Positions 1 to 33,545 of a stretch of 64,000 nt of DNA are shown in pieces. The DNA is from Cristatella mucedo (lineage: Eukaryota > Bryozoa > Phylactolaemata > Cristatellidae). The stretch lies in assembly GCA_009760855.2 (NCBI GenBank), contig WPIO01000006.1, positions 3,766,501-3,830,500 of the forward strand. Direction: 5' to 3'. The notes under the pieces were generated by a model. That model made no database searches and was not told where the DNA came from. It was given only the letters and a program-made list of their open reading frames with translations. Made by a program: the position numbers and the translations under genes. Position 1 is the stretch's first letter. Each line of letters opens with the position of its first letter.

Positions 1-988
1 TCTCTTAGTACTTCTGCTGCTGTACGTGGTACGGAGGAATGCCCGAAATATGTCATTAGAGATGCGCTAGTGCCGAGCGAAGGAGACCAATCTTGCGTTC
101 AAATCTCGAGAGCGTTCTTAGCCAAATGCCAACGGCCAACGTAGTCAAGCCTGCCCCAGGCTAAAGAGCCCGGTCAAGTCAGCTGATCCCTAGCTGGCTG
201 CATCGCATATCACAGCCAGGTTAATGAACCTTGCTACGGTACAGTTCAATGACTGGTGCGTCCTAATGAAGCTACCCGATTGCAGTGTAAAGCAACCTGA
301 AGCAGAAAATCTGCCCAAAAAGAAAGCCCATGTTGCACTGTTTATTGCAATAGACCAGAATAAAGATGCCATTTAATAGAGCAAAATTCTGCAATTTTAT
401 TTGAGACGGTGCAAATAAAAACTAAAAAATCTGAAAAATTCAGAAAGTAAAATTAGATGAGATGCAGCATCCTCATTTACAAGTTGTGAAGTGCGAGCAT
501 CTTACCACTCGGCTAAGATGTAGGTGACTTTTGCATTTTTCACATAAAAAATAAAATGCCGCTAATGAAATTCATAAGTAAGTCAGTGACCATGAACCTT
601 GAAGATCAGCTGCATAATTGAGAATGCTGGATTTTCCAAGGGCCTGCAGCATCGAGCTGGGCTGCAGGTTCAACCGATCACACACGTATCAACCACTTCG
701 GAAAAATATTCGTAACGGGCAGGCTCTCGCTAAGTACGAGCACAGGTCAGGAGTTGTCAGGCCTTGGCATCCCCTACCTACACTTTGATCGAGTAAAAAC
801 CAGCCCTCTACGGTCGCAGTAGTAGTGTAGGGGCTTGCGTGTGACGGCGGTGCGACGAAGAACAACGATGAACGATGCCACCACAGATGAGTTGTCGGCG
901 TGACGACGGTTGTATTATACGCAGGCGGTGCACGCGAGCGAGCTACATACTAGTGTTGTAGCCATCGCGTAAGCCGCTCCGGAGCTGG
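1..988. other. Intergenic stretch without recognisable gene
   Basis: Only short open frames are present, none with a recognisable domain. I see no tRNA, rRNA or clear transposon end here. The stretch is bounded on the right by a GA-rich simple repeat. Confidence 0.5.
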
Positions 989-1170
989 AGGAGAGAAGAG
1001 AGCAAGAGGGAGCGAGAGAGAGCGAGAGAGAAAGCGAGAGAGAGCGAGAGAGAAAGCGAGAGAGAAAGCGAGAGAGAAAGCGAAAGAGAGCGAGAGAGCG
1101 AGAGAGAAAGCGAGAGAGAGCGAGGCAGAGCGAGAGTGAAAGCGATAGAGAGAGCGAGACAGAGCGAGGC
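989..1170. repeat. GA-rich imperfect microsatellite
   Basis: About 180 bases are built from GAGAGA with frequent GCGAGA and AAAGCGAGA variants. The Ser/Leu-rich open frames on the minus strand here come from this composition and are not genes. The repeat abuts the 3' tail of the LINE copy A1. A very similar array lies at 4783-4880, upstream of the same LINE. Confidence 0.9.
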
Positions 1171-1416
1171 ATAATAATAATAATAATAATAATAATGATA
1201 ATCCACTTGATACAGCGCCCACAGAGAACTTAATCTCTCTCTAGGCGCTTTACATTTGCTGCAAAGGGAAATGCAATTGAATGGTGAGTAATATCATGCT
1301 TGATAAACAAACAAAATGAATAATATGGTCAGGGGTGACATGCACAGGGTCAGCATGCAAATGTGGCTAGTGGCAGCATGCACAGTGTCAGCACGCATAA
1401 GCACATCAAGGACGAA

Positions 1417-2862
1417 TCACAGGGACCCACTAAATGCTGTCCTAAATAGGTGTGTTTTTAAGTTCCTTTTCAATGTGGTCAGGTCATGGGATGTTCTGAC
1501 GCAGGTCGGGAGGGAGTTCCAGGCTTTGGGAGCATACGAGCTGAATGCACGGTCTCCAAAGGATTTAAGGTTTGTGCGAGGTATTTCCAGACTATTGGAT
1601 TCCGAAAAGCGGGTGGTACGATGCTTGGCCTGATGGGGTAGTATATCTGAAAGATAGGCTGGAGCCATTGAATGAAGAGACCTAAAAGTGAGCGACAAAA
1701 CCTTACAGTCAATCCGTTGCCTCACTGGTAGCCAGTGCAGGTCGGCGAGAAGTGGAGTAATGTGGCAACTGCGACGCTCACGACAGACAAGCCTAGCTGC
1801 AGAGTTTTGCACCAGCTGCAATCGCCTGATCGCACATGCTGGTAGGCCAGTAAGCAGTGAGTTGCAGAAGTCGAGACGGGATGTCACGAATGCATGGACC
1901 AACTTGGACGTGGTATCCTTATCAAAACAAGCCCTAATTTTAGCAATGTTATGAAGCTGAAAATAGGCAGATTTGACTGTGGAGCTGATGTGGTCGTCTA
2001 ACGAGAGGTCGCTTTGGAATATGACACCTATACTTTGAGCTGATTCAGCTGGAGATATGCTGGCAAAGCCAATTTTGAAAGTCAGCCTTTCCAATCTCTG
2101 AATCACACTGGGTTTGCCCATAACTAGTAAGTTAGTTTTATCATCGTTTAGTTTCAGAAAATTTGCTGCCATCCATGTGCAGATGTAATCAATGCATGCA
2201 GCAAGTGAGTTGAGAGAATTTGAGGTGCTCGAAGGCTGGGAGGGATCGAAGCAAAGGTACAACTGAGTGTCATCCGCATAGAAGTGAAAGCCTAGATTGT
2301 GCTTGGCAATCACATCAGCAAGAGGCAGAGTATAAACCGTGAAAAGAACCCGACCTAGCACGGAGCCCTGTGGTACTCCATATTTCAGAGGTACTTCAGA
2401 TGATCTTTGTCCATTCACGTCAATACTCTGGAGTCTCCCACTGAGATAGGACCTGAACCACTGCAGAGCAGTGCCAGTGATGCCCAGGCGAGATGAGAGG
2501 CGCTCTAGAAGAACTTTGTGATCGATGGTATCAAAAGCTGCCGAAAGATCAAGCAAAACAAGCAGAGACACTCTACCCATGTCTGCATTCCTAAGTAGGT
2601 CGTTGTATACCCGAAGCAATGCTAACTCTGTGGAGTGATTAGCTCTAAAGCCAGACTGGAACTTACTAGCAAGGTGTGAGGTTTCGATATACGAGTTGAG
2701 CTGGTCTGCTACGACCCGTTCCAGTGTCTTTGATAGGAATGGTAGAAGGGAGACTGGGCGGTAGTTGCTTAAGTTCTCTTGGTCTAGTGTAGCTTTCTTG
2801 AGAAGTGGCCTGACTGCAGCTTTTTTGAAAGGTGCTGGGACCTGACCTGAGGCTAATGACAT
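1417..2862 (-). CDS. LINE A1 reverse transcriptase ORF
   Basis: The 481-aa open frame carries the non-LTR reverse transcriptase landmarks in order: NYRPVSLLPFLSK (finger block), DLSAAFDTIDH (motif A), GVPQGSVLG (motif B), FHFYADDTQLY with the catalytic YADD (motif C), and LKLNDDKTNLLVMG (motif D). A long C-terminal region follows, with RLDFCNSLL and LHWLPVRQRIDFK-like blocks common in CR1/L2 elements. The enzyme would copy element RNA onto nicked target DNA. The methionine at 2862 is probably internal: in the intact element this region should be fused in frame to the endonuclease at 2950-4473. The product is part of a LINE, not a host gene. Confidence 0.9.
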   Translation of the reverse strand: MSLASGQVPAPFKKAAVRPLLKKATLDQENLSNYRPVSLLPFLSKTLERVVADQLNSYIETSHLASKFQSGFRANHSTELALLRVYNDLLRNADMGRVSLLVLLDLSAAFDTIDHKVLLERLSSRLGITGTALQWFRSYLSGRLQSIDVNGQRSSEVPLKYGVPQGSVLGRVLFTVYTLPLADVIAKHNLGFHFYADDTQLYLCFDPSQPSSTSNSLNSLAACIDYICTWMAANFLKLNDDKTNLLVMGKPSVIQRLERLTFKIGFASISPAESAQSIGVIFQSDLSLDDHISSTVKSAYFQLHNIAKIRACFDKDTTSKLVHAFVTSRLDFCNSLLTGLPACAIRRLQLVQNSAARLVCRERRSCHITPLLADLHWLPVRQRIDCKVLSLTFRSLHSMAPAYLSDILPHQAKHRTTRFSESNSLEIPRTNLKSFGDRAFSSYAPKAWNSLPTCVRTSHDLTTLKRNLKTHLFRTAFSGSL

Positions 2863-2949
2863 ATTAATGATGTTGGTTATGCATGGCAGCAGCAGATCAA
2901 TGCAACGTAGGAGCAGGACAGTGGGAATAGGGTCCAGAGGACTTGTTGT

Positions 2950-4284
2950 CTACTTTGATTGAGATACGAACTTTAGGACTAGATCACTAGTGACCTGTTT
3001 AAATGCAGACATTGAGGCGCAGCCAGGAACCGAGGAACAGCATTCTAGTGGGAAGGTTGTCATCGCAGGGATGGATTCCCTGATTTTGTCTATTTTCTGC
3101 ACAAAGAATCGAGAGAAGCGATCGGCTAGATCATCACAAGGATCATCAGGTAAGGAGCTAACCTGGGAACGGTTGAGGAGAAGGTTTATTGTCGACATCA
3201 GCATTTTTGAGTTGTGCATCTGTGATTCAACAATGTTTTTATAAAAACTAGACTTAGCCTTTGCTAGGATCGATTGGTACGACCTACAGTAGTCTTCATA
3301 TGCCTGTCGATGGACAGTTAGTCCGGATCTTTGATATGCCTTTTCAAGCTTTCGTTTAGTAGACTTGGCTAGTTTAATGTCTGCGGTAAACCATAGGCCG
3401 TCTGGGCGGGGGCGCACAGTGCGCTTTGTCAGAGGTGCAAACTCATCGAGCGTGTCAGCTAGTGTCGTGTTGTAGCAATCTACCAGTGATGACAGATCGG
3501 AGGGAGGACTGAACAGCAAAGGTGAAGCAGATATTCTCGCACGGACAGCATCGATGTCAAGGGTCTTGAGGTTTCGCGATTCACATGTTATTTTAGAGGA
3601 GGATGTGGGCACACACTGTAGATTGAATGAGATCTTCATGTGGTCAGACAAGCAGGATTTGGTGATAATTGGTGATGACAATGTGCAGTTATATGAGAAA
3701 ATTTGGTCGAGTGTGTGACCCTTGATGTGGGTAGGGCCATGCACATGAGCCACAAAAGATAATGAGTCAGTCAATGCACGAAATTCGGTGCTGAAAGCGT
3801 CAGATAAGTTATCAAAGTGAACGTTGAAATCACCCATAACGAGGAAGGATCGATTTCTTGAACACAGAATCGAAATGAGATCGGAGAAATCTGAGATCAA
3901 GGAGGATTTGGTACCTGGTGGGTGATAGACTACTGCCACTATCGGTAGCTTGTTTTCGGGTGAGACCAAGACAATTGATTCAAAAGACTGCTTCGAGGGT
4001 ACCGCAAATGGCTTGAAGTTGAATTTCGAGCGCACGATCATAGCAACTCCACCTCCAGTTTTGATTGATCTAGGGGTGTGAAAGAACGAGAAACCAGATG
4101 GAGTAGCGTCTTTAATTGTCGGGCAGTTTATCGATTTCAGCCAAGTTTCAGTTAGGGCGAGCAGGTCGATACCATTTTCAGAAATAAGGTCGTTTATTAC
4201 TAGAGGTTTATTGCACATTGAGCGAGGATTCCAAGGGCAAGCGTTAAGTCTGGCCGATTGGGTTACAACAGGCCTGATGACCAC
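2950..4284 (-). CDS. LINE A1 endonuclease ORF (broken before the RT)
   Basis: A 444-aa open frame of the exonuclease-endonuclease-phosphatase fold. Visible catalytic blocks are NPRSMCNK, LALTETWL (metal-binding Glu), GDFNVH, HTLDQIF and SDHMKI near the end of the fold. The first codon shown is GTG. The same frame stays open without a Met up to about 4473, where a TAA closes it. At the 3' side the frame ends in a stop at 2950, whereas the RT resumes in another frame from 2862. A small indel between them probably split a single EN-RT polyprotein. The endonuclease would nick the target for target-primed reverse transcription. Confidence 0.87.
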   Translation of the reverse strand: MVIRPVVTQSARLNACPWNPRSMCNKPLVINDLISENGIDLLALTETWLKSINCPTIKDATPSGFSFFHTPRSIKTGGGVAMIVRSKFNFKPFAVPSKQSFESIVLVSPENKLPIVAVVYHPPGTKSSLISDFSDLISILCSRNRSFLVMGDFNVHFDNLSDAFSTEFRALTDSLSFVAHVHGPTHIKGHTLDQIFSYNCTLSSPIITKSCLSDHMKISFNLQCVPTSSSKITCESRNLKTLDIDAVRARISASPLLFSPPSDLSSLVDCYNTTLADTLDEFAPLTKRTVRPRPDGLWFTADIKLAKSTKRKLEKAYQRSGLTVHRQAYEDYCRSYQSILAKAKSSFYKNIVESQMHNSKMLMSTINLLLNRSQVSSLPDDPCDDLADRFSRFFVQKIDKIRESIPAMTTFPLECCSSVPGCASMSAFKQVTSDLVLKFVSQSK

Positions 4285-4782
4285 TAAGTTAGATAGATTT
4301 ACAGTGACGCATGCAGGGGAGCGTGCTGAGCGGTTCGAGACAATGCTAGGAATACCAAACGAGCGGCGTCTGAGCTGGCGGTTCCGGCCACCGAGGCGGC
4401 TACGGGGTGCTTTCCTTTTGTTAATGCATAGTTCATGAATCTTAGCAACAACATTAATATCTAGGAATGCATTTTATATACGATGACGAAGCGATAGCAG
4501 CTGCTGACGATCATAACTAACAAGTAGGTTACTAGCCGCCGGCGTAGCTAAGGCAGCCGCTGGCGTGGGAGACCCAGCAGCCCGAAGCGATAAGCGTTTA
4601 TATGTCCATAGGCACGTAATTTCTTACGCGCTACGGTCAAATAACAATCAGAATAACTTTAAACAGGTATTAGCTGTATCGTTTCCGTATATGATGTTCG
4701 CAAGAACTTCGGTTTTCGGAAGAATTCTGCAACGAACACGAACGCACGTTAGAGCGCTCTATGTCAGGAGGCGAGAATGCAT

Positions 4783-4880
4783 AGCGAGACAGAGCGAGGC
4801 AGAGCGAGAGAGAAAGCGAGAGAGAGCGAGGCAGAGCGAGACAAAGCGAGGCATAGCGAGACAGAGCGAGAGAGAGGGAT
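4783..4880. repeat. GA-rich microsatellite (GCGAGACA/GCGAGAGA units)
   Basis: About 100 bases of interleaved GCGAGAC and GAGAGA units, close in composition to 989-1170. Predicted Arg/Glu-rich or Leu/Ser-rich peptides here are composition artefacts. Confidence 0.85.
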
Positions 4881-5664
4881 AGCGTGTGGGCTGGCCGACG
4901 TGCAAGCAGGAAGTAGCTCGCTGCAGAGCTAGTAGGGGTCACACAATCTAGCTAGCCCTTCGCAATTAAATCGAGCTTTGTCAGCCGATACGGCCCGACT
5001 GCAGTACTTAATGAGCTGATGCGCAGCATGCCCGTGGGTCTGGCGTAGTGGTGTGAGTCAGGCTGGGGTGGAACAACATTGCAGCGAGGCCACCACACAC
5101 AGTAGCATACTACACTATACCAGTAAGTTTGAATTGTGAATGTTCTGAATTGTCATCACCCGACAGCATGTTAGTTTATTTCAGTTCTATTGCGGTCTAA
5201 ATTCAGCGTTGGTAATAATAAAAGTATAATCTGAAAGAAATGGATGTATGGATGTAGGAGAGCTTCAGTTGAGGGGCGGTATAAAGCGGAAAACTGATAG
5301 TCAGTCGTACCTCAAGGTGAACTCTTATTGTATAATCAGCCAGTCAATGTGCAAAGTACGCACCAGATTTTTGGCACAGTGACTGCAAAGTAAATCTGAC
5401 GGTATACAACGATTAGCAGCAGCGGCACTGTAAATGGAGTGAGAAACCTTAAGGATAAACGCAGCACGACCGCAACGCAAGTGAAGGAAATAACGGAGTC
5501 GCTGTGTTATTATTACTTCCGGAAGTGTAAGGCGCCGGGAAGACCCGAGCCTGAGGGGAATCCCGTGCGCCGCACGTAGACGTTGACGCTTACAGCAGAA
5601 CTAGACGGTTTGCTCAGAACCACCTCTGGGGAGATCGTGACTGAATTTTTCATCGATACAGGTT
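4881..5664. other. Intergenic stretch, no feature recognised
   Basis: No long open frame, RNA gene or clear repeat was recognised in this interval. It separates the GA-rich array from an old LINE fragment. Confidence 0.4.
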
Positions 5665-6180
5665 TGATTTATATATTCTGACTGGTCCCTTCATTCTTTG
5701 GCTCCAGCCTACTTATGAGGTATACTGCCCCGCCAGGCTAAGCATCGTACCACCCGCTTTTCGGAATCTAATTGTTTACCTATACCTCGTGCAAACCTCA
5801 AATCTTTCGGATACCTTGCCTTTAGTTCGTATGCACCCAAAGCCTGGAGCTCACTCCCAACCTTCGCCACGACATCCCCTGACTTGACCAATTTAAAGAG
5901 AAATTTAAAACGCACCTATTCATCACAGCATTTAGTGGGTCCCTGCGATGCGTCCTTAATGTGCTTATGCGTGCTGACACTGTGCATGCTGCCACTAACC
6001 GCGCTTGCATGCTGACCCTGTGCATGTCACCCTGACCATGTTGTTTTTGTTATTTATTTAGCATGCTACCACTAACCATTCGATCGTGCTTCCTTCGCAG
6101 CAAATGCGAAGTGCCTAAAGAGAGATTGAGTTCTCTGAGAGCGATATATCAAATGCATTGTTATTATTATCATTATAGTG
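5665..6180 (+). mobile_element. LINE family A 3' fragment, diverged
   Basis: Plus-strand sequence matches the end of the family A reverse transcriptase ORF (peptide blocks such as RTTRFSE and YAPKAW in broken frames) and then the family 3' UTR. It includes the TGCATGCTGCCACTAACC region and the terminal stem-loop with GAAGTGCCTAAAGAGAGATT and a TTATTATTAT tail. It is 5' truncated and has many substitutions relative to A1 and A2, so it is an older insertion. Confidence 0.8.
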
Positions 6181-6224
6181 TTGGCATAACTGGTTTGTAC
6201 TGGGATGCGAACGCGAGTAGCGAT

Positions 6225-6282
6225 TGACCGCAATATTTATTATTCAGATCTGCTGACCGCAATATTTATTATTCAGATCTGC
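6225..6282. repeat. 29-bp perfect tandem duplication
   Basis: A 29-base unit beginning TGACCGCAATATTTATT occurs twice back to back (6225-6253 and 6254-6282) with no mismatch that I can see. It looks like a recent local duplication. It does not overlap a gene. Confidence 0.9.
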
Positions 6283-6689
6283 TTGAGAGTCTTCTCAGTC
6301 CGTCATGAGAAAAATGCATCGGACGCCAGTGTATGATTTAAGTTTTCTCTACGGATGCATCCCTATTATTAGCTTAATGTAACCGGTGATGATTGAATCG
6401 GTGCTCCCCCTCAACTCGCGGAAAATCTTATTTAAGAACAATCGCCGAAAAGCTGAGTGTAGCTGGTGATAGCGTAGTCTCACAGTAATTGGTAAGAGAC
6501 TTGGGAGGAAGCTCTGCGATCTAATGTCGACTTCACTCGTTTTTCACCGTCGCCTAAGCTTTGAAGATTCCGAGTTGTAGATCTAGTGCACATTCGCTGC
6601 CCGCCTTGTTCTCGGTGCTGCCTATGCGTGCAGATATACGTATGCGGACGGCTTAAAAGCTAGAGCACGAGATAGGGCGGCGAGCCCTT

Positions 6690-6900
6690 GGCGATTGCGG
6701 TCATTAATTATGGGGTAAGGTACTTGCACTGGCACTGGTACTCCTGGTACTCTTGGACCCAGGACCGAGGGTTCGAGTCGTGCATCGAGCGATTCTTTAT
6801 TATGCAATTATATGCAATTATTATGCAATATGCAAATGACACTGATTGTTGCTAACGTTCTTCTGCCGCTATGTAAATGAGGCTTCTGAATAAAGTTTCA
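6690..6900 (+). mobile_element. tRNA-derived SINE, family S3 (old copy)
   Basis: Contains a B-box-like GGGTTCGAGTCGTGC (about 6770-6783) preceded by a degenerate A-box region (GGGGTAAGGTAC). The 3' part has AATGAGGCT-CTGAATAAAG, which also ends the copy at 10245-10400. Pol III promoter boxes plus a shared tail support a tRNA-derived SINE. The family name is unknown to me. Confidence 0.6.
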
Positions 6901-6954
6901 TTTACTATTTTTTAAAGGCACAGGAGGAAGGGAGAGAGAGAGAGAGAGAGAGAA

Positions 6955-7095
6955 CTGGTTTGTCCCAGAGTTTAAGGTGCTCGCCTCGACCAAGGTCAAG
7001 GAGAACGTATTTGATGACCCGATGTCGTGGGCTCGAGCCCTATGGCATATGTGAAGTGCCTGAATAATGGAGATCCAGTTCTCTTAGGGCGCTGT
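6955..7095 (+). mobile_element. tRNA-derived SINE with LINE-A-like tail, family S2
   Basis: Starts after a short GA run (6931-6953). A-box-like TTTAAGGTGCTCGCC and a B-box-like GGGCTCGAGCCC are followed by a 3' module (GTGAAGTGCCTGAATAATGGAGA, then GTTCTCTTAGGGCGCTGTACA). That module resembles the stem-loop tail of LINE family A. The same head and tail occur on the minus strand at 53905-54055. A SINE sharing a LINE tail is expected to be mobilised by that LINE's enzyme. Confidence 0.68.
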
Positions 7096-7099
7096 ACAG

Positions 7100-8561
7100 A
7101 TGAATGATGTTTAGTAGGAGCAATGAAAGAGAGTGTGGGACACGAAAAGAGAGAGATCTGAATGAGGAAGAGTGATAGAGGTCTGAATGAGGAAGAGATC
7201 TGAATGAGAGGTGGTGCTCAGGGACAAGGAAGAGGAGTGTCTGCAACGATCGTGTGTGTCTCTGTCGTTTGTCGCGTCTGTTTACTTGCTTGAGGCGTGA
7301 GCTGTGACGCCGCAGTAGCAAGCTACTTGTGGAGCCTTCTTGGCGAGCTGATATTAGCATGGTCCATCGGGTGAAGGAAGCTGAGAAGCTTGCTGAGCTT
7401 ATGATTCGGGTCTGACCTTACTTTTCTACCTGTTTTAGCTACCTGTTTTTGCCATAAACTTGGGTTTGACAGTTTTGCATCACTCCCACCCCCACCACCC
7501 TAAGTATGCATTAGTTTGGCAAGCTGACAACTTAGGCAAGTGAAGGCTGTCGCCTCCTTTCCTTAGCTTTCCTTTTAGCTTTCCTTTCCTTGCCTTGGGA
7601 ATCCGGTGGTTGCTGGTTAGCTCAGTTACTGCTGTGTTACGAGATGCTGCTCTCCATGGCCTTATCAATTGGAAAGTCTACGTTGGCACGGCTTGTTTCA
7701 CTTGAGCCGGTGTCAATCGCTGTCTTGCGTGTGATCCCAGCCCATTTTCCCCAAGTGTGCAGCGACTCGCTATTGGCCTGTGGCTCCCTTGGAGGGTAAG
7801 ACGACCACCCCAGCTATTTGTTTACAGTAGTGGAAGAATGCAGTTGTACTCTCTGTCCTAAATTAGCATGCCAGCTTTTTTTTATTGAAGCTTGGGGATG
7901 ACTCGGCATTGCATCATCTTATCTAGCAAGTTACACTAGGTAACGTTTATTTACTTTTACCATTTACTTTTTGTCCGTTGGTACAAAGTGTTTTCTTAAT
8001 CCGTTATGCGTATGTGTAAGATAAATGGAAAGCTGCTCTTGTTCCACAACACTTCCGTGCTCTGTGCAGTGGTACTTTAAAATTCTCTGGTGCAATTCCA
8101 AGGTGCCGACGTCAGGTTCTCACCGTTATTTTATTTATTTCTCGACGTCATAGTAAATATGTGTTGCTAATTTTGATTAATTTGCTTCTCTTTCTGACTA
8201 AATATGTATCACAGGAAGAGAAAAATTTGTAAGTTTTCTCATCGGTAATGGGTTAATTTCATGTTTACCACTGTCCTGGTCACACAAGCAAAGTTTTTTT
8301 TAGGGAATGATGGCCATTTTTCTATACACCCGGAGTCTTAAGCAATTAGGAAATATCTCCCACTGTCGAGGGATACAAATTTTTGGTGCATGGTGTTATC
8401 ATCAATTGCTCATGGTTTCATGGATTGTCTTCCGATCATGCCTAGTCGTGGTAGTGAGCCTTACTGCCCAAATCCAAGTAGGCGGTTTTGCACGGTTAGC
8501 ATTTGTTATTATAGTACTGTGCCAGCCTTTGCTTTGACCCATCTCGTTATCGTTTTTGTAG
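7100..8561. other. Region upstream of the MIB coding start
   Basis: No coding exon was recognised. The interval ends in a plausible splice acceptor (TTTTTGTAG, AG at 8560-8561) 18 bases before the MIB start codon, so an unseen noncoding first exon and the promoter probably lie within or upstream of it. A CT-rich stretch (about 7550-7590) is the only other visible structure. Confidence 0.4.
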
Positions 8562-8579
8562 GCAGCTGCCGACCTTGTC

Positions 8580-31661
<23,082 letters not shown>

Positions 31662-32530
31662 TAAGCCACCGCTGGTGCGACGCAGGCTCCCTGCCTGCGT
31701 GCCAGTGAGTATGAAGCGGTGCGGCGGCTGCTGCTGCTCGTCCCGCCACGCCACTCTAGGCGTGACGAGAGCGTGACGATGCAGCAGCGGCTGCCCGAGC
31801 CGCAGTTGCTGTCGACCTTGTGTGCATTAGTTGACCTAGGGTCAGCGCTTTCATTCCGGGCGACCCAAATGCGGTGGTCAGAAACACGAGAGAGCATAAG
31901 CTTTAAGCTTAGTGGCAGCTATGTGTGCGCATGAGTGCAAGGGTTATCTGCAGGCATTTTGCCGGTCGCTTTAGCCTGGCATACTGTCAAACCTGTGTTT
32001 GTGTGCGGGCACCGCTCAGCGCATCAGACAATGGTGGCGCCAAGGCAGCGATTGCGCACAGCTCAAAACCCCCGAGCGAGCATCACATTGTATACTAAGC
32101 ACGCATCTGCTTCGTGGCGCTAGGCTTTTCAATGCAGTCACCGTACCCATCTTTAACCAGCCATGCGATGCTATTATCGGATCTGCTTTAGTTCAGTCAT
32201 TAAATCCTTGCCAACAGAAGCTTTTGCTGTGCATGTCCGAGGCTTCAAAACTCGCGTCCACAATTCGTATGCAACGAAATCCTCTCTCCTGCTGTTGGCC
32301 TTTGCGTCCTTTCGTGTAAAGGCTCTTATGTCGCTATACAAAAGTTTAATCTGCTAGGATTTATTTTTATTCATTTCCATCCTTTCCTGCCCGTTTGCGT
32401 CCTTTCCAGCCGTCTTGTGCCACCATGTTAACGCACCTAACTTCCTTCAATGCTGCCCTTCTGACTCAGCCAAGCGTCTGTCTGTTGACCTGCAAGTTGC
32501 CGTTTAGGCTCCGGGTGCCGTATAAAAAAA
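31662..32530. other. 3' flank of MIB, no further coding exon seen
   Basis: Read in all frames for ankyrin (TALHxAA) and RING (CxxC...CxHxxC) signatures; none found. An ATTAAA at about 32199 is a possible weak polyadenylation signal. 32315-32365 matches the end of SINE S1 (AAAGGCTCTTATGTCGCTAT). Confidence 0.5.
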
Positions 32531-32721
32531 TCGTAGCTGATTCAACAGCCTCTTTTGTATAGAGACAGAAGAGCCTTTACGGCTATCGTCACCGCCTTGC
32601 AGCAGCAATAAAGGGATTACCCAATGCAGGATTCGAACCCACGACTTCGGGACTGAGGTCACGACCTCTGGGGCCGAGGTCGTGAAAAGCGACCGCCTTA
32701 CCTAGTGTGCCACCACGGCAA
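32531..32721 (-). mobile_element. SINE family S1, full-length minus-strand copy
   Basis: The reverse strand carries the A box (GCACACTAGGTAAGGCGG), a duplicated central segment (ACGACCTC occurs twice around 32660-32690), the B box (GTGGGTTCGAATCC) and the complete S1 body and end. It lies between the two convergent genes. The AATAAA at about 32607 is inside the SINE, so it is weak evidence for a MIB polyadenylation site. Confidence 0.85.
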
Positions 32722-32764
32722 CTCCCCCATGGTGGCGCTCTCTTAGTACTTGGTACTAAGTACT

Positions 32765-33545
32765 AGCAACTTCTCGTTAGACGACCACATCAGCTCCAGT
32801 CAAATCTGCTTTCAGCTACATAAGTGCTAAAATTGGGGCTTGCTTAGATAAGGATACCACGTCCAAGTTGGCCCATGCATTCGTGACATCCCGTTTCGAC
32901 TTCTGCAACTCACTGCTTACTGGCCTACCGGCATGTGCGATCAGGCGATTGCAGCTGGTGCAAAACTCCGCAGCTAGGCTTGTCTGTCGTGAACGTCGCA
33001 GTTGCCACATTACACAACGTCTCGCCGACCTGCACTGGCTACCAGTCAAGCAACGCATCGACTTCAAGGTTTTGTCGCTCACTTTTAGTTCACTTCATTC
33101 TTTGGCTCCAGCCTATCTCTCAGATCTACTCCCCCAGACCAGGCCAAGCAGTTTACCACCCGCTTTTCGGAATCCAACAGTATACCAATACCTCGTACAA
33201 ACCTCAAATCCTTGGAGACCGTGCATTTAGTTCGTATGCTACCAAAGCCTGGAACTCCCTCCCGACCTTCGTCAGAACTTCCCCTGACTTGACCACATTT
33301 AAAAAGTAACCTATCGTCCTTGATGTGCTTATGCATGCTGACACTGTGCATGCTGCCACTAACCACATTTGCATGCTGACCCTGTGCATGTCACCCCTAA
33401 CCATGTTATTCATTTTGTTTGTTTATCAAGCATGATATTACTCACCATTCAATTGCATTTCCCTTTGCAGCAAATGTAAAGCGCCTAGAGAGAGATTAAG
33501 TTCTCTGTGGGCGCTGTATCAAGTGGATTATTATTATTATTATTA
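32765..33545 (+). mobile_element. LINE family A copy A5, 5' truncated
   Basis: Starts within the late RT region (GTTAGACGACCACATCAGCT), runs through HAFVTSRFDFCNSLLTGLPA and LHWLPVKQRIDFK, with small deletions, to the 3' UTR, stem-loop and ATTATTATTATT tail. The frame is broken at about 33150-33310. It lies between MIB and SEC63. Confidence 0.87.

Larger units (their letters stand above)
1171..4473 (-). mobile_element. L2/CR1-like LINE family A, copy A1, near full length
   Basis: A non-LTR retrotransposon read on the minus strand. It has an apurinic-type endonuclease, a reverse transcriptase, and a short 3' UTR ending in a stem-loop (GCGCC ... GGCGC around an AGAGA/TCTCT inner stem) followed by an ATT-type tail (1171-1203). 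This gene order, the tail of short tandem repeats instead of poly(A), and the 3' stem-loop are typical of the L2/CR1 group. Homology to copy A2 (36869-40080) runs to about position 4403 and only scattered differences are visible, so the copies are young. The coding frame is interrupted between endonuclease and RT, so this copy looks inactive. The true 5' end may lie beyond 4473. Confidence 0.88.

Noticed and set aside
915-1222. Leu/Ser/Arg-rich frames near 1 kb
   Set aside because: Composition artefacts of the GA-rich array next to LINE A1.
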